Source of the DNA: Zygnema cylindricum
Taxonomy: Eukaryota; Streptophyta; Zygnematophyceae; Zygnematales; Zygnemataceae
Assembly (NCBI GenBank): GCA_037447655.1
Contig: JBBHKE010003457.1
Span: 124,001 to 188,000 of the forward strand
Reading direction: 5' to 3'
DNA: 64,000 bases
Both the position numbers and the translations under genes were made by a program. The notes under the pieces were generated by a model. It was given only the letters and a program-made list of their open reading frames with translations. It was not told where the DNA came from and searched no databases. Below, in pieces: positions 10,640 through 22,282 of this stretch. Position 1 is the first letter of the stretch; each line of letters begins with the position of its first letter.

Positions 10640-12400
10640 TTACAACCAATACCGTGCTTGAACTAGGCTTATCGTCCGCTTAGTACCGTAGTGACCAAGC
10701 TCGGTGTGAATTTGCTCAATTAAAGAAAGTCGCTCAGTAGGACGAGGGAGGTGTCTATGGCTTCCATCTGCCAACAACCGAACTAAAGATCCTCCGAGCC
10801 AAAGGTAATTTTTGGCCCTCTTTTTAACTCTGTCTTCTTCGTCAGAGGTAGTACTGGTCCTAAAGGTCTGGGTTGATAGGAAAAGTATGAGAGGCCCATC
10901 ACGCCAAGGATCTGTGGCGGGACAGGGATTTGGAACAGAGGCAAGACAGTAAGTAAGATAAGAACCTGCTACATGGCCAAAACATTTCATCATCGAAATC
11001 CTGTCAAACTCCGATATCCGTCGTTCGGGGCAAAGGATTTCGTTAAATTTCGTCCGCATTGAGACTAAGCAGACCTGGTCGGTGAATTATTTCAACGTCA
11101 TGTTCTTGTAGAATTAAAGGCCATCGGGCTAGTTTCCCGGAAAGCTTATCATTAGTCATCAGCTAATGCAAGGGTTGATGGTTAGCTAGGAGTGTGAAAG
11201 GTTTTCCGTACAAATAATGGCAGAAGTGTACGACTCCCCAAACCGCAGCTAGACACTCTCCTTCGTAGCTACTATAATTTGATTCAGCCCGGCTATTGCT
11301 TCTTCTTGCGTAAGCAACAACATATTCCTCTCCTCTCAACTCTCTTTGTGTCAAGATGGCAGCGATTCCAGGTTTTCCAAAATCTTTTTGGAGACAAAAG
11401 GGGAGTTTGTGATTGGGAGGACGGAGAATTGGAGCACTTGATAAGGCGGTTTTTAATTTTTGAAATGCGGAAATCTGATCGGGACCCCATATAAAGGCCA
11501 CTTCTTTCTTGAGAAGGTCGTTTAACGAAGATGCGATTATGCTAAAATTAGACACGAATCTTTGATTATAATTAGCAAGTCTGAGAAAGGCTCGCAGACT
11601 TGTGAGGTCTGTGGGAGCAGGCAATTTACTGATTGCCTCTACCTTTGCTTCAAGAGGAGTGATCCCCTCAGCCATGATAAAATGGCCGAGGTAAGGCACT
11701 CCCTCGGCTCCAAAGGTGCATTTCGTTGGATGACATTTTAATCTGACCTTTGTAATTCAGTCAATACCCATTTGATGTGAGCTGCGTGCTCTACAATAGT
11801 AGCAGAGGCAATGATGAGGTCATCAATGTATTATCTAGGAAACTTACAACCTCCAAGAACGGAGTCCATGACTTTTTGAAATACAGCCGGAGCATTTTTC
11901 AGTCCCAATGGCATTACGACCCATTCCCATCGGTCGTCACTACCCCAAAATGCAGTTTTATGCCAGTCTTTTTCCTCTATCTCAATTTGATTGAATCACT
12001 GATAGAGGTCAAGGATACTAAAATACTTCGCTCCGCCTACGTGATCAAATATCTCTTCGGCAAGAGGCATGGGATGACGATCATGAACTTTTCTAGCATT
12101 TAGTTCACGATAATCACCACACATTCGACGCTCAGTAAAATTACCCTCGGAATCCTTTTTCCGAGGCATGACAGTAGGAGCAGCAAATGTGGAGTGTGAC
12201 CGATAGATTAGGCCACCTTCCTCTAGTTCAGCACATCAGTTGTCTACCATTTCCCATTCAGTTTCTAACAGACGATGTTTCGGTTTATTTATCGGGCAGT
12301 CATCTTCCAAATCAATCGACATCTTATAAGAGGTGTGACCACCCAAATCATTTTTAGAAAAAGCAAAGGCATTGACATTCCGTAATACTACGTCATTCAA
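10640..12400 (-). pseudogene. Gypsy RT, RNase H and integrase start
   Basis: Minus strand. RT fingers/palm lie near 12100-11700, with ILDL, a PLGLKNAPAVFQ-like segment and the catalytic YIDDLIIASATI near 11820-11780. The connection domain at 11699-11400 reads YLGHFIMAEGI and LRAFLRLANYNQRFV, typical of Ty3/gypsy. RNase H follows near 11390-11163 (GKPGIAAIL, ESNYSSYEGECLAAVW). Past an intervening stop, 11059-10640 ends in an integrase HHCC start (HTELGHYGTKRTI). The order RT-RNase H-integrase is that of gypsy, not copia. Several frameshifts are present. In a live element this ORF reverse transcribes and integrates the element. Confidence 0.75.
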
Positions 12401-13440
12401 TAATTCTTATTCGGTCTTTGTTAGATTAGTGCCAAATTTCCTCTTAGGAGCTTCAAGGTTCTCCGTTGTCATGGCTTCCATGGCTTGTGCAAAGGCCAAC
12501 TGCTCATATGCGATAAGTGTTTGTCCTAACTTGTAAGCTAACGGTGTTTGTTTAAGGCAATTGACCGAATGATTCTAGCTACGTGTTAGAAAAGCAGCAC
12601 TCCAATAAGGAGTGGGTGGATTATGCATGGAACTTGTAGACTGAACAGCCGTGTATGCGGGAAAAGACAATGACATGTTGCTAGGATTGGGGAAATCGTA
12701 GATAGAGAGTTCCGAAACTAGTGGAATTGAAGAAGGAAAGAGGAAAAAATGAAAAGTGGTCCCTTTGAGAGTGGGACGTATAGATGATTTACTTAGTGAT
12801 GCATTCCCCCCCCCGTAGCTGGTTGAGACAGATGTGCTTGAGAGTGGCGACCAGCTGCAAACCCAAGACCTAAAACAAAAGGCAAAGACTGCGGGTCCAT
12901 GACACGACCTAATAAAGTGCATCTTTGACGTTCTGTAAGACTAGCAGCGGTTGTAGTGAGACCAGCAGCGGCTGTAGTGCCACGGATGAAATGCATTAGG
13001 TGTTCTCACTCCGTAGAGGTAGGCTCTTCGAGCTCATCGGTATGAATGCGGCTGTAATGCTAGGGATGAAATGTAGGAGGTGTTTTCGCTCCGTAGAGGT
13101 AGGCTCTTCGAGCTCACCGGTATGAATGTTTCGGAGCATGCCAAGACCGTCATTAAAAAATGCGTATGAATGTGGGAAATAGACTAAGGTAGGTAAAACC
13201 TTGAGAGGTTGACCTGGGACATTGATATTAAAATTAGGGGGACAAAATTGCACCTTGTGGAAAGGAAGAAGGGCAGCTTGAATGTTTGTAGGAGGAGGAC
13301 AAACTGACAGGTTGGCCTCACAAAGTCGCCCAATATCGATCAAGTTCGTCCATTTGGAGCGAACCCGGTGTGCTACTGAACCATGGCGAGCGGCGTCGAT
13401 AATAACAGGAGGAACCAATTAATTGTTCGATCCTTTAATA
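12401..13440 (-). pseudogene. Gypsy 5' coding region (gag-like, unrecognised)
   Basis: Open stretches at 13418-12996 (140 aa) and 12922-12575 lie upstream of gypsy RT on the same strand, where gag and protease should be. I do not recognise either: there is no zinc knuckle and no DTG/DSG protease motif that I can see. The longer piece has a Cys/Pro-rich middle (CPPPTN, FCPPNF). They could equally be protein captured by the element. Confidence 0.4.
12970..13125. repeat. Local tandem duplication of about 76 bp
   Basis: The segment with CTCCGTAGAGGTAGGCTCTT and GGTATGAATG occurs twice, near 13005-13045 and 13082-13126, each preceded by a GGATGAAATG copy. Base differences between the copies show it is not recent. 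Confidence 0.65.
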
Positions 13441-13486
13441 ATCAGCCAAGACCGTAGGTCTTGGATCATTATAGGTTGCGACATTT

Positions 13487-13597
13487 TCAAGACACTCGAT
13501 CGGCTAAGCGACATTCTAATCTTAATTTTCATGAGGAATTTCATATTGGTAATCTTCATGACATTGAGGGTTCGGTTTCGGAAATTGAGCTAGAATC
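13487..13597 (+). pseudogene. C2 copia linker fragment
   Basis: The plus strand encodes RSAKRHSNLNFHEEF and IEGSVSEIELES, closely matching the C2 polyprotein at 15940-16040. It ends abruptly at the LTR of E6. It duplicates a region present downstream, so it is from another C2 copy or a rearranged one. Confidence 0.7.
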
Positions 13598-14613
13598 TGT
13601 AGAAATTAATGGTCTGTTTAAAGTATTTTTTAGGTCTAAATAGAAATATAGAAAGAAACCGAGGCAGTCTACCTCTAACTTCTCTCTCCAACTCTCAAAC
13701 TTGTCGCAGTCACTGAGAAATTGGAGAGGAAGCTAGAGCCATGGCTACCTAGGCTATCCAGAGGTTTACAGGAAATGTATATATTAGTTTTTTTACCGTT
13801 AGGTTTATTTACTAAAAGAATATGTGATGCCCTCAAGATTTGATCTGGGTACCTGCCGGACGGTAAGCAGCAAGAAGCCGGTAACCTTATCCGGTAAGTC
13901 TAGACCCAATGTTACGTAATATAGGGTTTGATATTTAATTAAATATTAATATGTAAGATAATTCGTTTAACTGAAACAGTTTACGGGAGACATAGATCTA
14001 GTAATGTAAAAGTACGGATTACGGTACGGATAAGAAACAAATACCGCGCATGTATTTATTACAACTATGATTAAATGTGAATTTAATCGGATGGCCGAAA
14101 TTAACGCCGAGATCGCGGAAGAGGATTTCGGCGGTTTTTGGTCATCGCCACAACGGATGACATGTGGCGGAATGACATTAGATTGCGGCATCTCCGAGGA
14201 TTGAAGGAGCGAATCCGGATTACCACGTGTCGACATTTAGGCCATGTCGTACAACCGGTAGCTATACTTTTGTGGACGAAAGTGTAATTTGATTGGTTCC
14301 GTAAATCAGTAGATAGAGTCTATGAGAGAGATAGGACTTAGAAAAATAAGGAGATAGGACCCTCTCTCTCAGAGAGCTTCTGTACAAAAGGTCAACTTTG
14401 ACCATCCATAACTTACTGCTCAGAGGAGCAAATATAGAGATTCTTTTTGCTATCACCTCAGAGGAGTCTTCTCTTTACATCGGTGAAGATGGTCAGAGTT
14501 ATTCTCGGCCAAGGTGACAGTTGTTCTTGCTAAAACACAAAGGGGTCAAAGTTATCCTAGAGGCTTTTTGAAAGCTGTCCTTTCTAAGGACTTATAGAGG
14601 TCTCAGAGTTTCG
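13598..14613 (+). repeat. 5' LTR of copia fragment E6
   Basis: A 1016 bp plus-oriented LTR, TGTAGAAATTAATGG to CAGAGTTTCG (terminal CA mutated). It carries the conserved hairpin loop ACTTGTCGCAGTCACT near 13708-13723 and a tRNA-like module on the minus strand. It is followed immediately by a primer site and gag. Confidence 0.8.
13831..13908 (-). other. tRNA-like module in E6 LTR
   Basis: Reverse complement: GGTCTAGACTTACCGGATAAGG, a pairing segment around GCCGG, then TACCCAGATCAAATCTTG as a B-box/T-arm remnant. Same relative place as in the sister LTRs. Confidence 0.5.
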
Positions 14614-14628
14614 GGTTAAGGGCCCACC
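14614..14628 (+). other. Primer-binding site of E6
   Basis: GGTTAAGGGCCCACC, one base off the complement of the plant tRNA-iMet anticodon arm, directly after the LTR. Confidence 0.7.
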
Positions 14629-14655
14629 CTCTAGGGTACCATATACTCGGAAAGT

Positions 14656-15026
14656 ATGATGATAGGAGCTCTATGCGAAAAAAGGTTTTGGGGGATAGTG
14701 AGTGGACGGTTGGGGCGTCCATCAAGTCTTGAAATTCCTCCAGGGTTTAAAGGAACCAGATTCACCACGAAAGAGGATCCACCTTCAACGGAGGAAACAA
14801 AAGAAGGAGAGGTGGTGGACAAAGGAAAGGAGAAGGAGACGACCTCACCAATAGCAACTGGTTCGGCATTCATGTCACCTATTCCGAGGAACGAAGAGAA
14901 TGATACTGAAATTTGGGACTTCAACAATATGGCGGCAAAGCACTTCATCCTACGCCGTCTCACTCAAGGACTTGCATGTCCTCATTTGCATGTAGAATGA
15001 GCATTCGAGCTTTGGATGGCTCTCAA
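14656..15026 (+). pseudogene. Copia gag N-terminus of E6
   Basis: The plus-strand ORF opens MMIGALCEKRFWGIVSGRLG and contains NNMAAKHFILRRLTQGLACP, matching gag of E2 and E3. A stop at 14998-15000 replaces the Arg of the HVERA motif. Similarity (AFELWMAL) continues to about 15026, where C2 sequence begins. Only the first 40% of gag is present, and the rest of E6 is lost at this junction. Confidence 0.75.
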
Positions 15027-17912
15027 AGAGATTCCGATTTTAAAGGCGATTTGACATTATGGCACCACCGGATGTGTCACACATCCGAGGCGAGTTTACG
15101 ACGATTGATTAAAAATGGGAGCGTAAGGGGATTAGACTTGGCGTCGAGAGAGAAAATTAACGGGTGCGAGGGATGTAGTAAGGGAAGACAAATCCGAAAG
15201 CCACATCCAGCTAAGGATCCAATGCTTTGATCTAAGCATCCGCTTGATCTTATGCATATTGATTTATGCGGGGACGTTAAACCGGAGACGGTTGGAGGAA
15301 ACAAATATATTATGGTGGTGGTAGACGACTTTTCTCGATTCACATGGGTAATATTGCTTAAACACAAATCCGAAGCATTTTTACGTTTTCAAGAGTGGCA
15401 TGTAATGGCCGAGAGGCAATGTGAGAGAAAATTAAAATCCATAAGATCGGATAATGGAGGGGAATTTCTTGCTTTTGATCCTTATTGCAAAGAGTGGGGA
15501 ATTTCTCACCAATATAGCGCATCTTACTCACCGGAATCTAATGGCATTGCCGAGAGGAAGAATCGTACGCTTCAAGAAATGGTATGATCCATGGTACACG
15601 AATCCGAGAGGAGCATTAATTTATGGGGCGATGCAATTTTAAAGGCGAATTATATTTGCAATCAGAGAATTACATCGGTTTCGGGTGATAAAAATCCGTA
15701 TGAGTTGTGGTATGGGCGAAAGCCTACTCTACACCATATTCGGATTTGGGGATGCCGTGCGTCGGTTTATATTCAATCGCAAAAGAGAAAGGATAAGTTT
15801 GCATCGCGGAGTTGGAGTTGTTATTTCGTTGGATATAGCGAGAAAGGAAGCCTTTATCTAGTTTATGATATGATTGGACAAATCATTGAGGAATCGAGGA
15901 ATGTGGATTTTCATGAGGACTTATTATCCACAATCTCTCGATCGGCTAAGCGACATTCGAATCTTGATTTTCATGAGGAATTTGAACTTGATGATCTTAA
16001 TGACATTGAGGGTTCGGATTCGGAAATTGAGCTGGAATCCACCTCCAATGTTAAGAAGGGGAAAGGTAAGATTGTGGAAAATGCAAATTTTGGTGTCATT
16101 GGTAAAGATTCGCGAAGCGAAAATTCCCGAATTTCTTCGGACACAAGGAAATCTTCGTCTTCTAAATCAAGTGAACCGAATTTTATTGAGGAGGAACCGG
16201 CGAGGGAGGAGAAAGAATTTGAGCCGAGGAGGAGTATGCGTGAAAATAGGGGTAAGAAACCGGCTCGTCTTTCTTTTGATGGTAAGGGAAATGTGGAGAA
16301 TTCATATTATTTTATTTCAGGGGAGAGGGAGGAAGATTTCCTCTTATAACAATCATTATGCGATAATATGTCGGGCGATCCTCAATCGTATAGGGAAGCA
16401 TGAAAATCATACGATTGGGAGAAGCATTGGAAACCGACGTTGGAAAGTGAACTTCAATCTATTATCGACAATCGAACATTTCAGGAGGTAAGCTTACAAG
16501 AGGGTAAAAAGGCTATTGATGCGAAGTGAGTTTTTAAAACTAAAATTGGTGCATCAGGGGAAATAGTAAAACATAAGGCTCGGCTAGTTTGTAAGGGCTT
16601 TCAACAAAGGGAAGGAGTAGACTATACAGAGACATTTGCACCGGTAGTGAGGTTTGATTCTTTGAGGATGATTATTGCTATTGCCGCTGCCGGCAAAAAG
16701 CACATTCAACAAATGGACGTAGAGACAGCGTTCTTGAATGATGACTTACAGGAGGAGGATTATATGAAAGTTCTGGAGGGAGTAGTATCGAAGGAGGTGA
16801 AGGTATGGAGGCTGCGAAAGTCCTTGTACGGACTTAAGCAAGCACCAAGGACTTGGTACTAACGATTACACAAGGTCCTTACCGAATTTGGATTCGTACG
16901 ACCAGTTTTTGACTCTGGAGTTTAATTAAAAGGTGAGGGGGAGGATCGAATCATATTTTCTGCCTACGTTGATGATTTTTTGATGATATGTGACAAGTTG
17001 ACGTGAATCCCGAATTGAAGGAGTACCTAAGTCTACATTTTAAAGTCACAAATTTGGGGGACGTACGATGTATTCTTGGAGTGGATCTTTTTAGTACGAT
17101 AATGGGGATTGTCTTATTTTAAGAACAATTGTCGCAAACACAATATTGCAAAGAAGTACTAACAAAATTTGCTATATTCGATTCTAAGGTGGTTTTGACA
17201 CCACTAGATTCTAAACTTCAATATCGCAAATTTGAGGAGGAAACTGTCCACGTGCCCTATTGTGAGGCCACTGGAAGTTTAATGTATTTGAGTGTGGCCA
17301 CGTGAACGGATATTTGAGCCGCAGTTTCGGTTGTGAGCTGATTTTGTCAGGCTCCTAAAAAAATTCATTGGGAGGTCCTGAAGAGGATGTTTCGTTACCT
17401 TGCAGGTACAGCAAAATTGGTTTATTATTCTGATCTGGACGGATATCTTTGGAGTGCGTGGGATATTGTGGCGCAGATTTGGGTGGAGATTTTGACACAG
17501 GAAAGTCAACGTCTATATATGCTTTGGTTTTTGGGGCCGCGGCAGTTTCTTGGAGTTCGCGACTCCAGCCAACCGTTGCTTTAAGTTCAACCGAAGCACA
17601 ATACATGGCGGCGTGTCACACATCTCAAGCGTCGATTTGGATTAAGAACTACTTGGAGAATTGGGGATTGCTATTGGCTGTATGAAAATATTTTCTGACA
17701 GCATGAGTTCGATGGCATTGGTGAAGAATCCTGTCTTTCACAAAAGGACAAAACATATTAGGATTCAGTGGCACTTCGTACGCGATTTGGTCACAGCAAA
17801 GGAAGTTGAGTTTTTGTACGTTTCGACGTTGGAAGAAGCCGCGGATATGTTGACGAAAGCCGCGGCTCATGATGTACTTTTGAGGGGGAGACCTAAGTTA
17901 GGGTTGATGTGA
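15027..17912 (+). pseudogene. Copia pol of family C2
   Basis: Plus strand, from GAG-pre-integrase onward: LWHHRMCHTSEASLRRLI with CEGCSKGRQ (15045-15230), then integrase HIDLCGDV, SIRSDNGGEF and SPESNGIAERKNRT (15240-15590). Next come WYGRKPTLHHIRIWGC (about 15700) and an acidic linker. RT spans about 16560-17110, with [37 protein letters not shown] and catalytic AYVDDFLMICD. RNase H lies about 17390-17912 (ALSSTEAQYMAACH, HIRIQWHFVRD). It differs clearly from the E1-E5 family. Stops at 15230, 15587 and 16349 and frameshifts in RT kill it. Gag and protease are absent upstream. Confidence 0.85.
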
Positions 17913-17925
17913 TGACTACAAATTT

Positions 17926-17937
17926 GAGAGGGGGATT
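17926..17937 (+). other. Polypurine tract of C2
   Basis: GAGAGGGGGAT just after the pol stop at 17912 and before the LTR, the classical copia arrangement. Confidence 0.65.
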
Positions 17938-18442
17938 ATTAAGTCAAAGATTATAATCGGCCGTCGCGGTCTGCCGCGCGGCTGGCTAATTTGTCGTTAC
18001 GTTAAGTTAGTGGTCCCGGGTGGTTTTATTTAGTCGTGTAGTGGATTGTAGTTTTGTGGTTTCGCGGAGATTCAGTTTGACGACGACCAGTTTATGTTTC
18101 GTTTGGTGTGTACGGTATGTAGGTTCGTTTTGTCTTTAGTTCGTTTTGACTGTACGTGTGAGTTGTACCGGCAGTTCTTTGTGTTTCGCTGTTGACACGT
18201 TTTGACTTGTACGCACTTAGTACGCACTATATGATATGGGTTGATTTGTAGTTTGAAGTAGTGACGTCACAATAAATGTACTATATACTGCAGCTTAGAG
18301 GGAGTAGGAAGTTTATCTTTTATGGGAGAAAATGTCGATGAAATATATTGGCTTTTGTGGACAGTTCGTTCTCGTGTGAATTTTTTTTTTTAAATGCTTC
18401 CGCTGTAGTCTTTTACTCTGATTTTTGTGTAAGATCAAAACA
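17938..18442 (+). repeat. LTR of C2
   Basis: About 505 bp, from TATTAAGTCAAAG (expected TG start mutated) to GATCAAAACA. It is bounded by the C2 polypurine tract on the left and a primer site plus gag start on the right. It therefore joins two internal regions. No tRNA-like module or main-family hairpin is seen. Confidence 0.65.
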
Positions 18443-18444
18443 AG

Positions 18445-18456
18445 TGGTATCGGAGC
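18445..18456 (+). other. Primer-binding site of C2
   Basis: TGGTATCGGAGC matches the standard plant copia primer site (TGGTATCAGAGC, complement of the 3' end of tRNA-iMet) except for one A to G change. It contrasts with the half-tRNA site of the other family. Confidence 0.8.
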
Positions 18457-18501
18457 TTGTGTGCTCCTTTGAGGTGTAGAAGGGTGGCTAGTTTGGCCGC
18501 C

Positions 18502-18571
18502 ATGGGGAGAAAGAAGAAAAATACCCCTTCTCCTTTGATGCCTTCTCCGATATTTCCGCAACCTCCGGATC
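18502..18571 (+). pseudogene. C2 gag start, truncated
   Basis: The ATG at 18502 is followed by a Lys/Pro/Ser-rich reading frame (MGRKKKNTPSPLMPSPIF). It is cut by the left arm of the inverted-repeat segment. The call rests mainly on its position just after LTR and primer site. Confidence 0.5.
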
Positions 18572-19285
18572 AAATGTTGGCGAGATGTAAACAGATGTCT
18601 ATCCACAGTTGTATGTCCACAAGCAAGTTTTGACGTTCTAAAATCATTATACTCGACTCTTTTGTACAACAACGTTTAATTTTTTTTTTAATGTATTGAT
18701 GATCGATGGTGTTTTAAAGAAACATTTTGCATTTGAGAACCCAACCAGTGACCGTTCCTCCATCTATCCGAAAGTATCTATAAAGAATAGCTAAAAGATG
18801 AAAAAAATTGACAAAGGTGTGGTTTCAACTTGTTAAGCATTGACGCATTGTAAATCCACGAGCAATTGAGACCTGAGCGTTGTACAAAGGAAACAAAATC
18901 CGTTTTTCACGTATCAATATTCCTAATTGTACGATAGCTTTTAAGCCGCCTTTGAATTGTAAATACTCAACTCAGTATAACAAATTGCAGGACTCTATAA
19001 CAAATTGTATGACTTATTGCAAAATGTACAAATGTTGTTGAGGCAATTACAAATATGTGTATTGTAAGAAATTATTAAAGGTGTTGAATCATGACTTTCT
19101 TGTATGTATTTCTAAGTAATTTTTTTCACAATGATTTATTAAGAAAAACCACAAAATAATTTACTGGAAAGGAGTCCTGTTACCTCTAACCCCTCACCGC
19201 AATTCTATGCCCTAAACTGAATTTCATTCCAAAAGACCTAACATCAAAAATATTTTCATTTCCAAAAAGATGAAACTTTCAATTG
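18572..19285 (+). repeat. Left inverted arm
   Basis: Matches the reverse complement of 24683-25917. Shared landmarks are CCACAAGCAAGTTTTGACG, GGTGTTTTAAAGAAACATTT, TGACAAAGGTGTGGTTTCAA and CTAACATCAAAAAT. A short open frame in the reverse direction (KLACGxTTVDRH) is kept in both arms, but is too small to call coding. Confidence 0.8.
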
Positions 19286-19713
19286 CCTGCAGAAAATATG
19301 TTATAGATTCAAAACTTATAGATGGACGCCATTACCAAAAAATATAGAACTGAAAACAGCTTGTGAAAGAGGAAAAATGGGAGAGGGAAGGAGAGAGAGA
19401 GAGAGAGGGGGGAAATAGGGAGAGGAGGGAAGAGAGGAGAGAGGACGTCTGCAGGTAGTCAGCCTTCGAGGTTTGGGTTTTAAACTTAGAATTGTCGTAA
19501 TCATCGTTAACTTGTCCACTTAGTCCGTACATAACAACAGCACGTTATTGGATAGTAGCGGAAATTCCAAGAAAGTCCGAAACAGCAGCTCCGTACGGAT
19601 GAAAACGCAGGTACTTCGGCGATCAACCACGGATCGCAAAAAGCTAATCCAGACCGTCCGATGGGTCAGTTAGAGGTCTCGGGTCATGCGGGCGTCGGAC
19701 CAATAGTGAAAAG
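19286..19713. other. Spacer with purine-rich tract, no gene
   Basis: Contains a GA-rich run at 19375-19445 and otherwise unique-looking sequence. The open frames here are low-complexity reverse translations of the GA tract. Confidence 0.5.
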
Positions 19714-20530
19714 TAGTGTTGGGTATCGGGTAAATTCATATCGCGATAATCTCGATATTCGATATATCGAATATCGATCAAGCAGGATCCTCGATATATC
19801 GTACCGAGACCAACATAAATTATCGCGATATATATCGCGATATATATTATTTTTTAAAATTTTTTTATTTATTTTTTTATATAATATGTTATTTTAGCGA
19901 AAAAGTCAAATTGTCTAATACGCCACGTACGCCGTGATTTTCGTTCCGTGACTTAAATGTAGACGCCGCAAAATGTAACCGACAAAATGATCAATAATTT
20001 GGGGTATGGTTACAAGAGGAGGTCTTTGTAATACTACGGACAACAAAAATTTTGTATTACAGAGGCCTGGGGTACATCGCGTATCTTTTGTCAAAAAGTT
20101 TTACATACGTGTTCTAATATGAGTGGTTCCACGTAAGCTGACTACCAAATCTCAAAAATCATCGAATATCTAGAAACCGACATTTTTCGTCTGGAAAATC
20201 GTACCTACGTATGACGTACGTTTACTTCACAAGTGTACCTCGTCAATGTACCTCAGATATCTCCTTCACTTTGCTGACTTTCAAGAAAAAACCGTATTTC
20301 TTTCCGGTAAAGATTTTACAGTCACTTTTTCCGAAATCACGAGACTTTGAAAACCTGTGGGATTTTTTTTTTATTTTTTTTTTTAGCTTCGATATATTGA
20401 CTATACGATATGTCGGCGATACATCGCGATAATTTGCAATTCGATATATCGAAGCAATGTATTAATTATCGGGTACGTGAAATTCAAGATATATCGAATA
20501 TCGACAAACGGTCCTCGATACCCAACACTA
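19714..20530. mobile_element. hAT-like MITE, 817 bp
   Basis: The inverted ends TAGTGTTGGGTATCG and CGATACCCAACACTA are flanked by a perfect 8 bp target-site duplication GTGAAAAG (19706-19713 and 20531-20538), the signature of hAT elements. Subterminal DNA is dense in CGATATATCG-like palindromes. No transposase ORF is present. A 349 bp relative lies at 32199-32547. Confidence 0.9.
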
Positions 20531-20538
20531 GTGAAAAG

Positions 20539-21344
20539 TATGGACAACCTTTCTCCCCGAATATGCAGAAAGTACATAAGGTACACATTGTAGAAGTACG
20601 AAAGGATCGCCTGAGCGAACCACTTTCGTCTGGAATAGGCGGCGCTAGATCTCCAACCGTCCATCTATCAAGTGTGGAAAGTTGCCGCGCGTGTTATGAA
20701 TCGGTGACCTCTTTGCCGATAATCGATGATGTACTTCTTTTTATTGCAATTTTGGTCCTATAAAGTGCGACTTTATCGTACGTAATTTATACTATGTAGT
20801 ATAGTATTTAGTTGTTTGCGTACAATAATACGACATGTATACACGTATTGTTGTTTTGGAAGATTCAGTTTTGTACATGTATGCACGAGTTTGCGTGCGT
20901 AATTTATTACCGAAAGTAATGTGGTTGTACGAATGGAGGTTCGAATGGATTTGCGGATTGGGGGAGTAAATGTACGAAGAAAATCAAAGGGACGTGAGGG
21001 AGTAATAAAGTGGCTCGGAATACGTTTATAAATGGAAGGCGGATCACGAAGCTATCCGATGTGAAATGTCCGAAATGTTAAATATGTACGCCGCCAGTAC
21101 GGAGCGTTTTATTTGGACAGGTGTGCTTTATTTGCGACAGACTCATTTAGTGCAAAAGACGAAGTTTTAGTACGGAAAATATTTGAAAGGTACGATTTAA
21201 TTTTGGCAAGTGGTTCGTGGTACATTTGGAGGGCAGACGGCGTCCGGCGATACTTTCAAGGGATCGCATTTTTATGATGACATATTATCAAATGGACCGT
21301 ACTTATGCAATGTCAGTTCACTTAGTAGTTTTGTCTAAAGGTGA
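20539..21344. other. Spacer, no gene recognised
   Basis: Unique-looking sequence rich in TGTACG words. No ORF with recognisable motifs on either strand. Confidence 0.4.
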
Positions 21345-22028
21345 CTAAGGGTGGACTTCCATTAGGCGTCCCAGTAATTGTACGGAAAAATTTACTGAAG
21401 GGCGTGCCTTCCATTAGGTCATGTCTGTAAACTTGCGTGGCTCATTTTGGTTGATAACACGTAGGCTAATATTCGATACTTAAAATCTTGAAAGAATCTT
21501 CGAATGCAATGTCAGAACGCAATATCTGTACGAGCGAAGGTTATATCTGTACCACCGGAGATAACATCTGTACCAGCGGAGGTAATTAATGACTCGTACA
21601 AAGGGCATTTAATGTACTACCCAAAATTTCAAAACGCAACGACAAAAAGGCGGCGGCAAACTTTGATGGTGGGATCGTGACGGGATAATTTCGGCGGATT
21701 CGCAGCCACCCGGCGGAAGGCACATGGCCCTTGCGACGTGTACGCACATAAGCGCGCGCTCATCGTGGATTCTTTTTACCTTTTCCACGCGGCCTATTTT
21801 TACACGTTCTGTATTCGAGAACTGTCCTCACTGTGCACGGTCATAACAAACTGTAGGGTTAGTGACGTGGCTTCACGGATAAAAATTGCAGTTGAATCCG
21901 ACGGTCCTAGTTTACGCCTACAACCTTGGACAAATTTTTGTAATGTTGTTTTTGTTGAAAAATAATAATTATGCACGAACCTGTACGAAAAAAACTCCAC
22001 TTTTTTGCTAATGGAAGTCCACCCTAAG
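21345..22028. mobile_element. TIR element, 684 bp
   Basis: Ends CTAAGGGTGGACTTCCATTA and, inverted, CTTAGGGTGGACTTCCATTA. It has no transposase and no secure target-site duplication. A sister element with the same kind of terminus is at 22283-23066. Confidence 0.65.
21522..21587. repeat. Three tandem 22-23 bp units
   Basis: Three imperfect copies of ATATCTGTACCAGCGGAGGT inside the 684 bp TIR element. Confidence 0.6.
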
Positions 22029-22282
22029 CAAGATGTCACTTAGCGGCCGGATTTTGCGGACACGTCGGTGTAAATATTTGAAGAAATATTTTATTGTCTT
22101 ATGTGTATTAACCATTTAGTATTGATTATGACAGTTTTTATTTAGGTGATCATTTAGGGTTTCGGTAATTTAATTAGTGAGTATGTAGTGTCGTACTTGC
22201 AGACAAGTGTACGCTTATGACTCTCAGGTGTACACTTACGGTCAGGTTATTTGTCGTAGTTGGTTATAATGGTTAAATACGA

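Larger units (their letters stand above)
10612..13486 (-). mobile_element. Ty3/gypsy retrotransposon relic
   Basis: Minus-strand internal region truncated by E1 on the left (inside the integrase zinc finger) and by copia sequence on the right. RT, RNase H and the start of integrase are recognisable. Neither LTR nor primer site is visible. The element predates the E1 insertion that cuts it. Confidence 0.75.
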
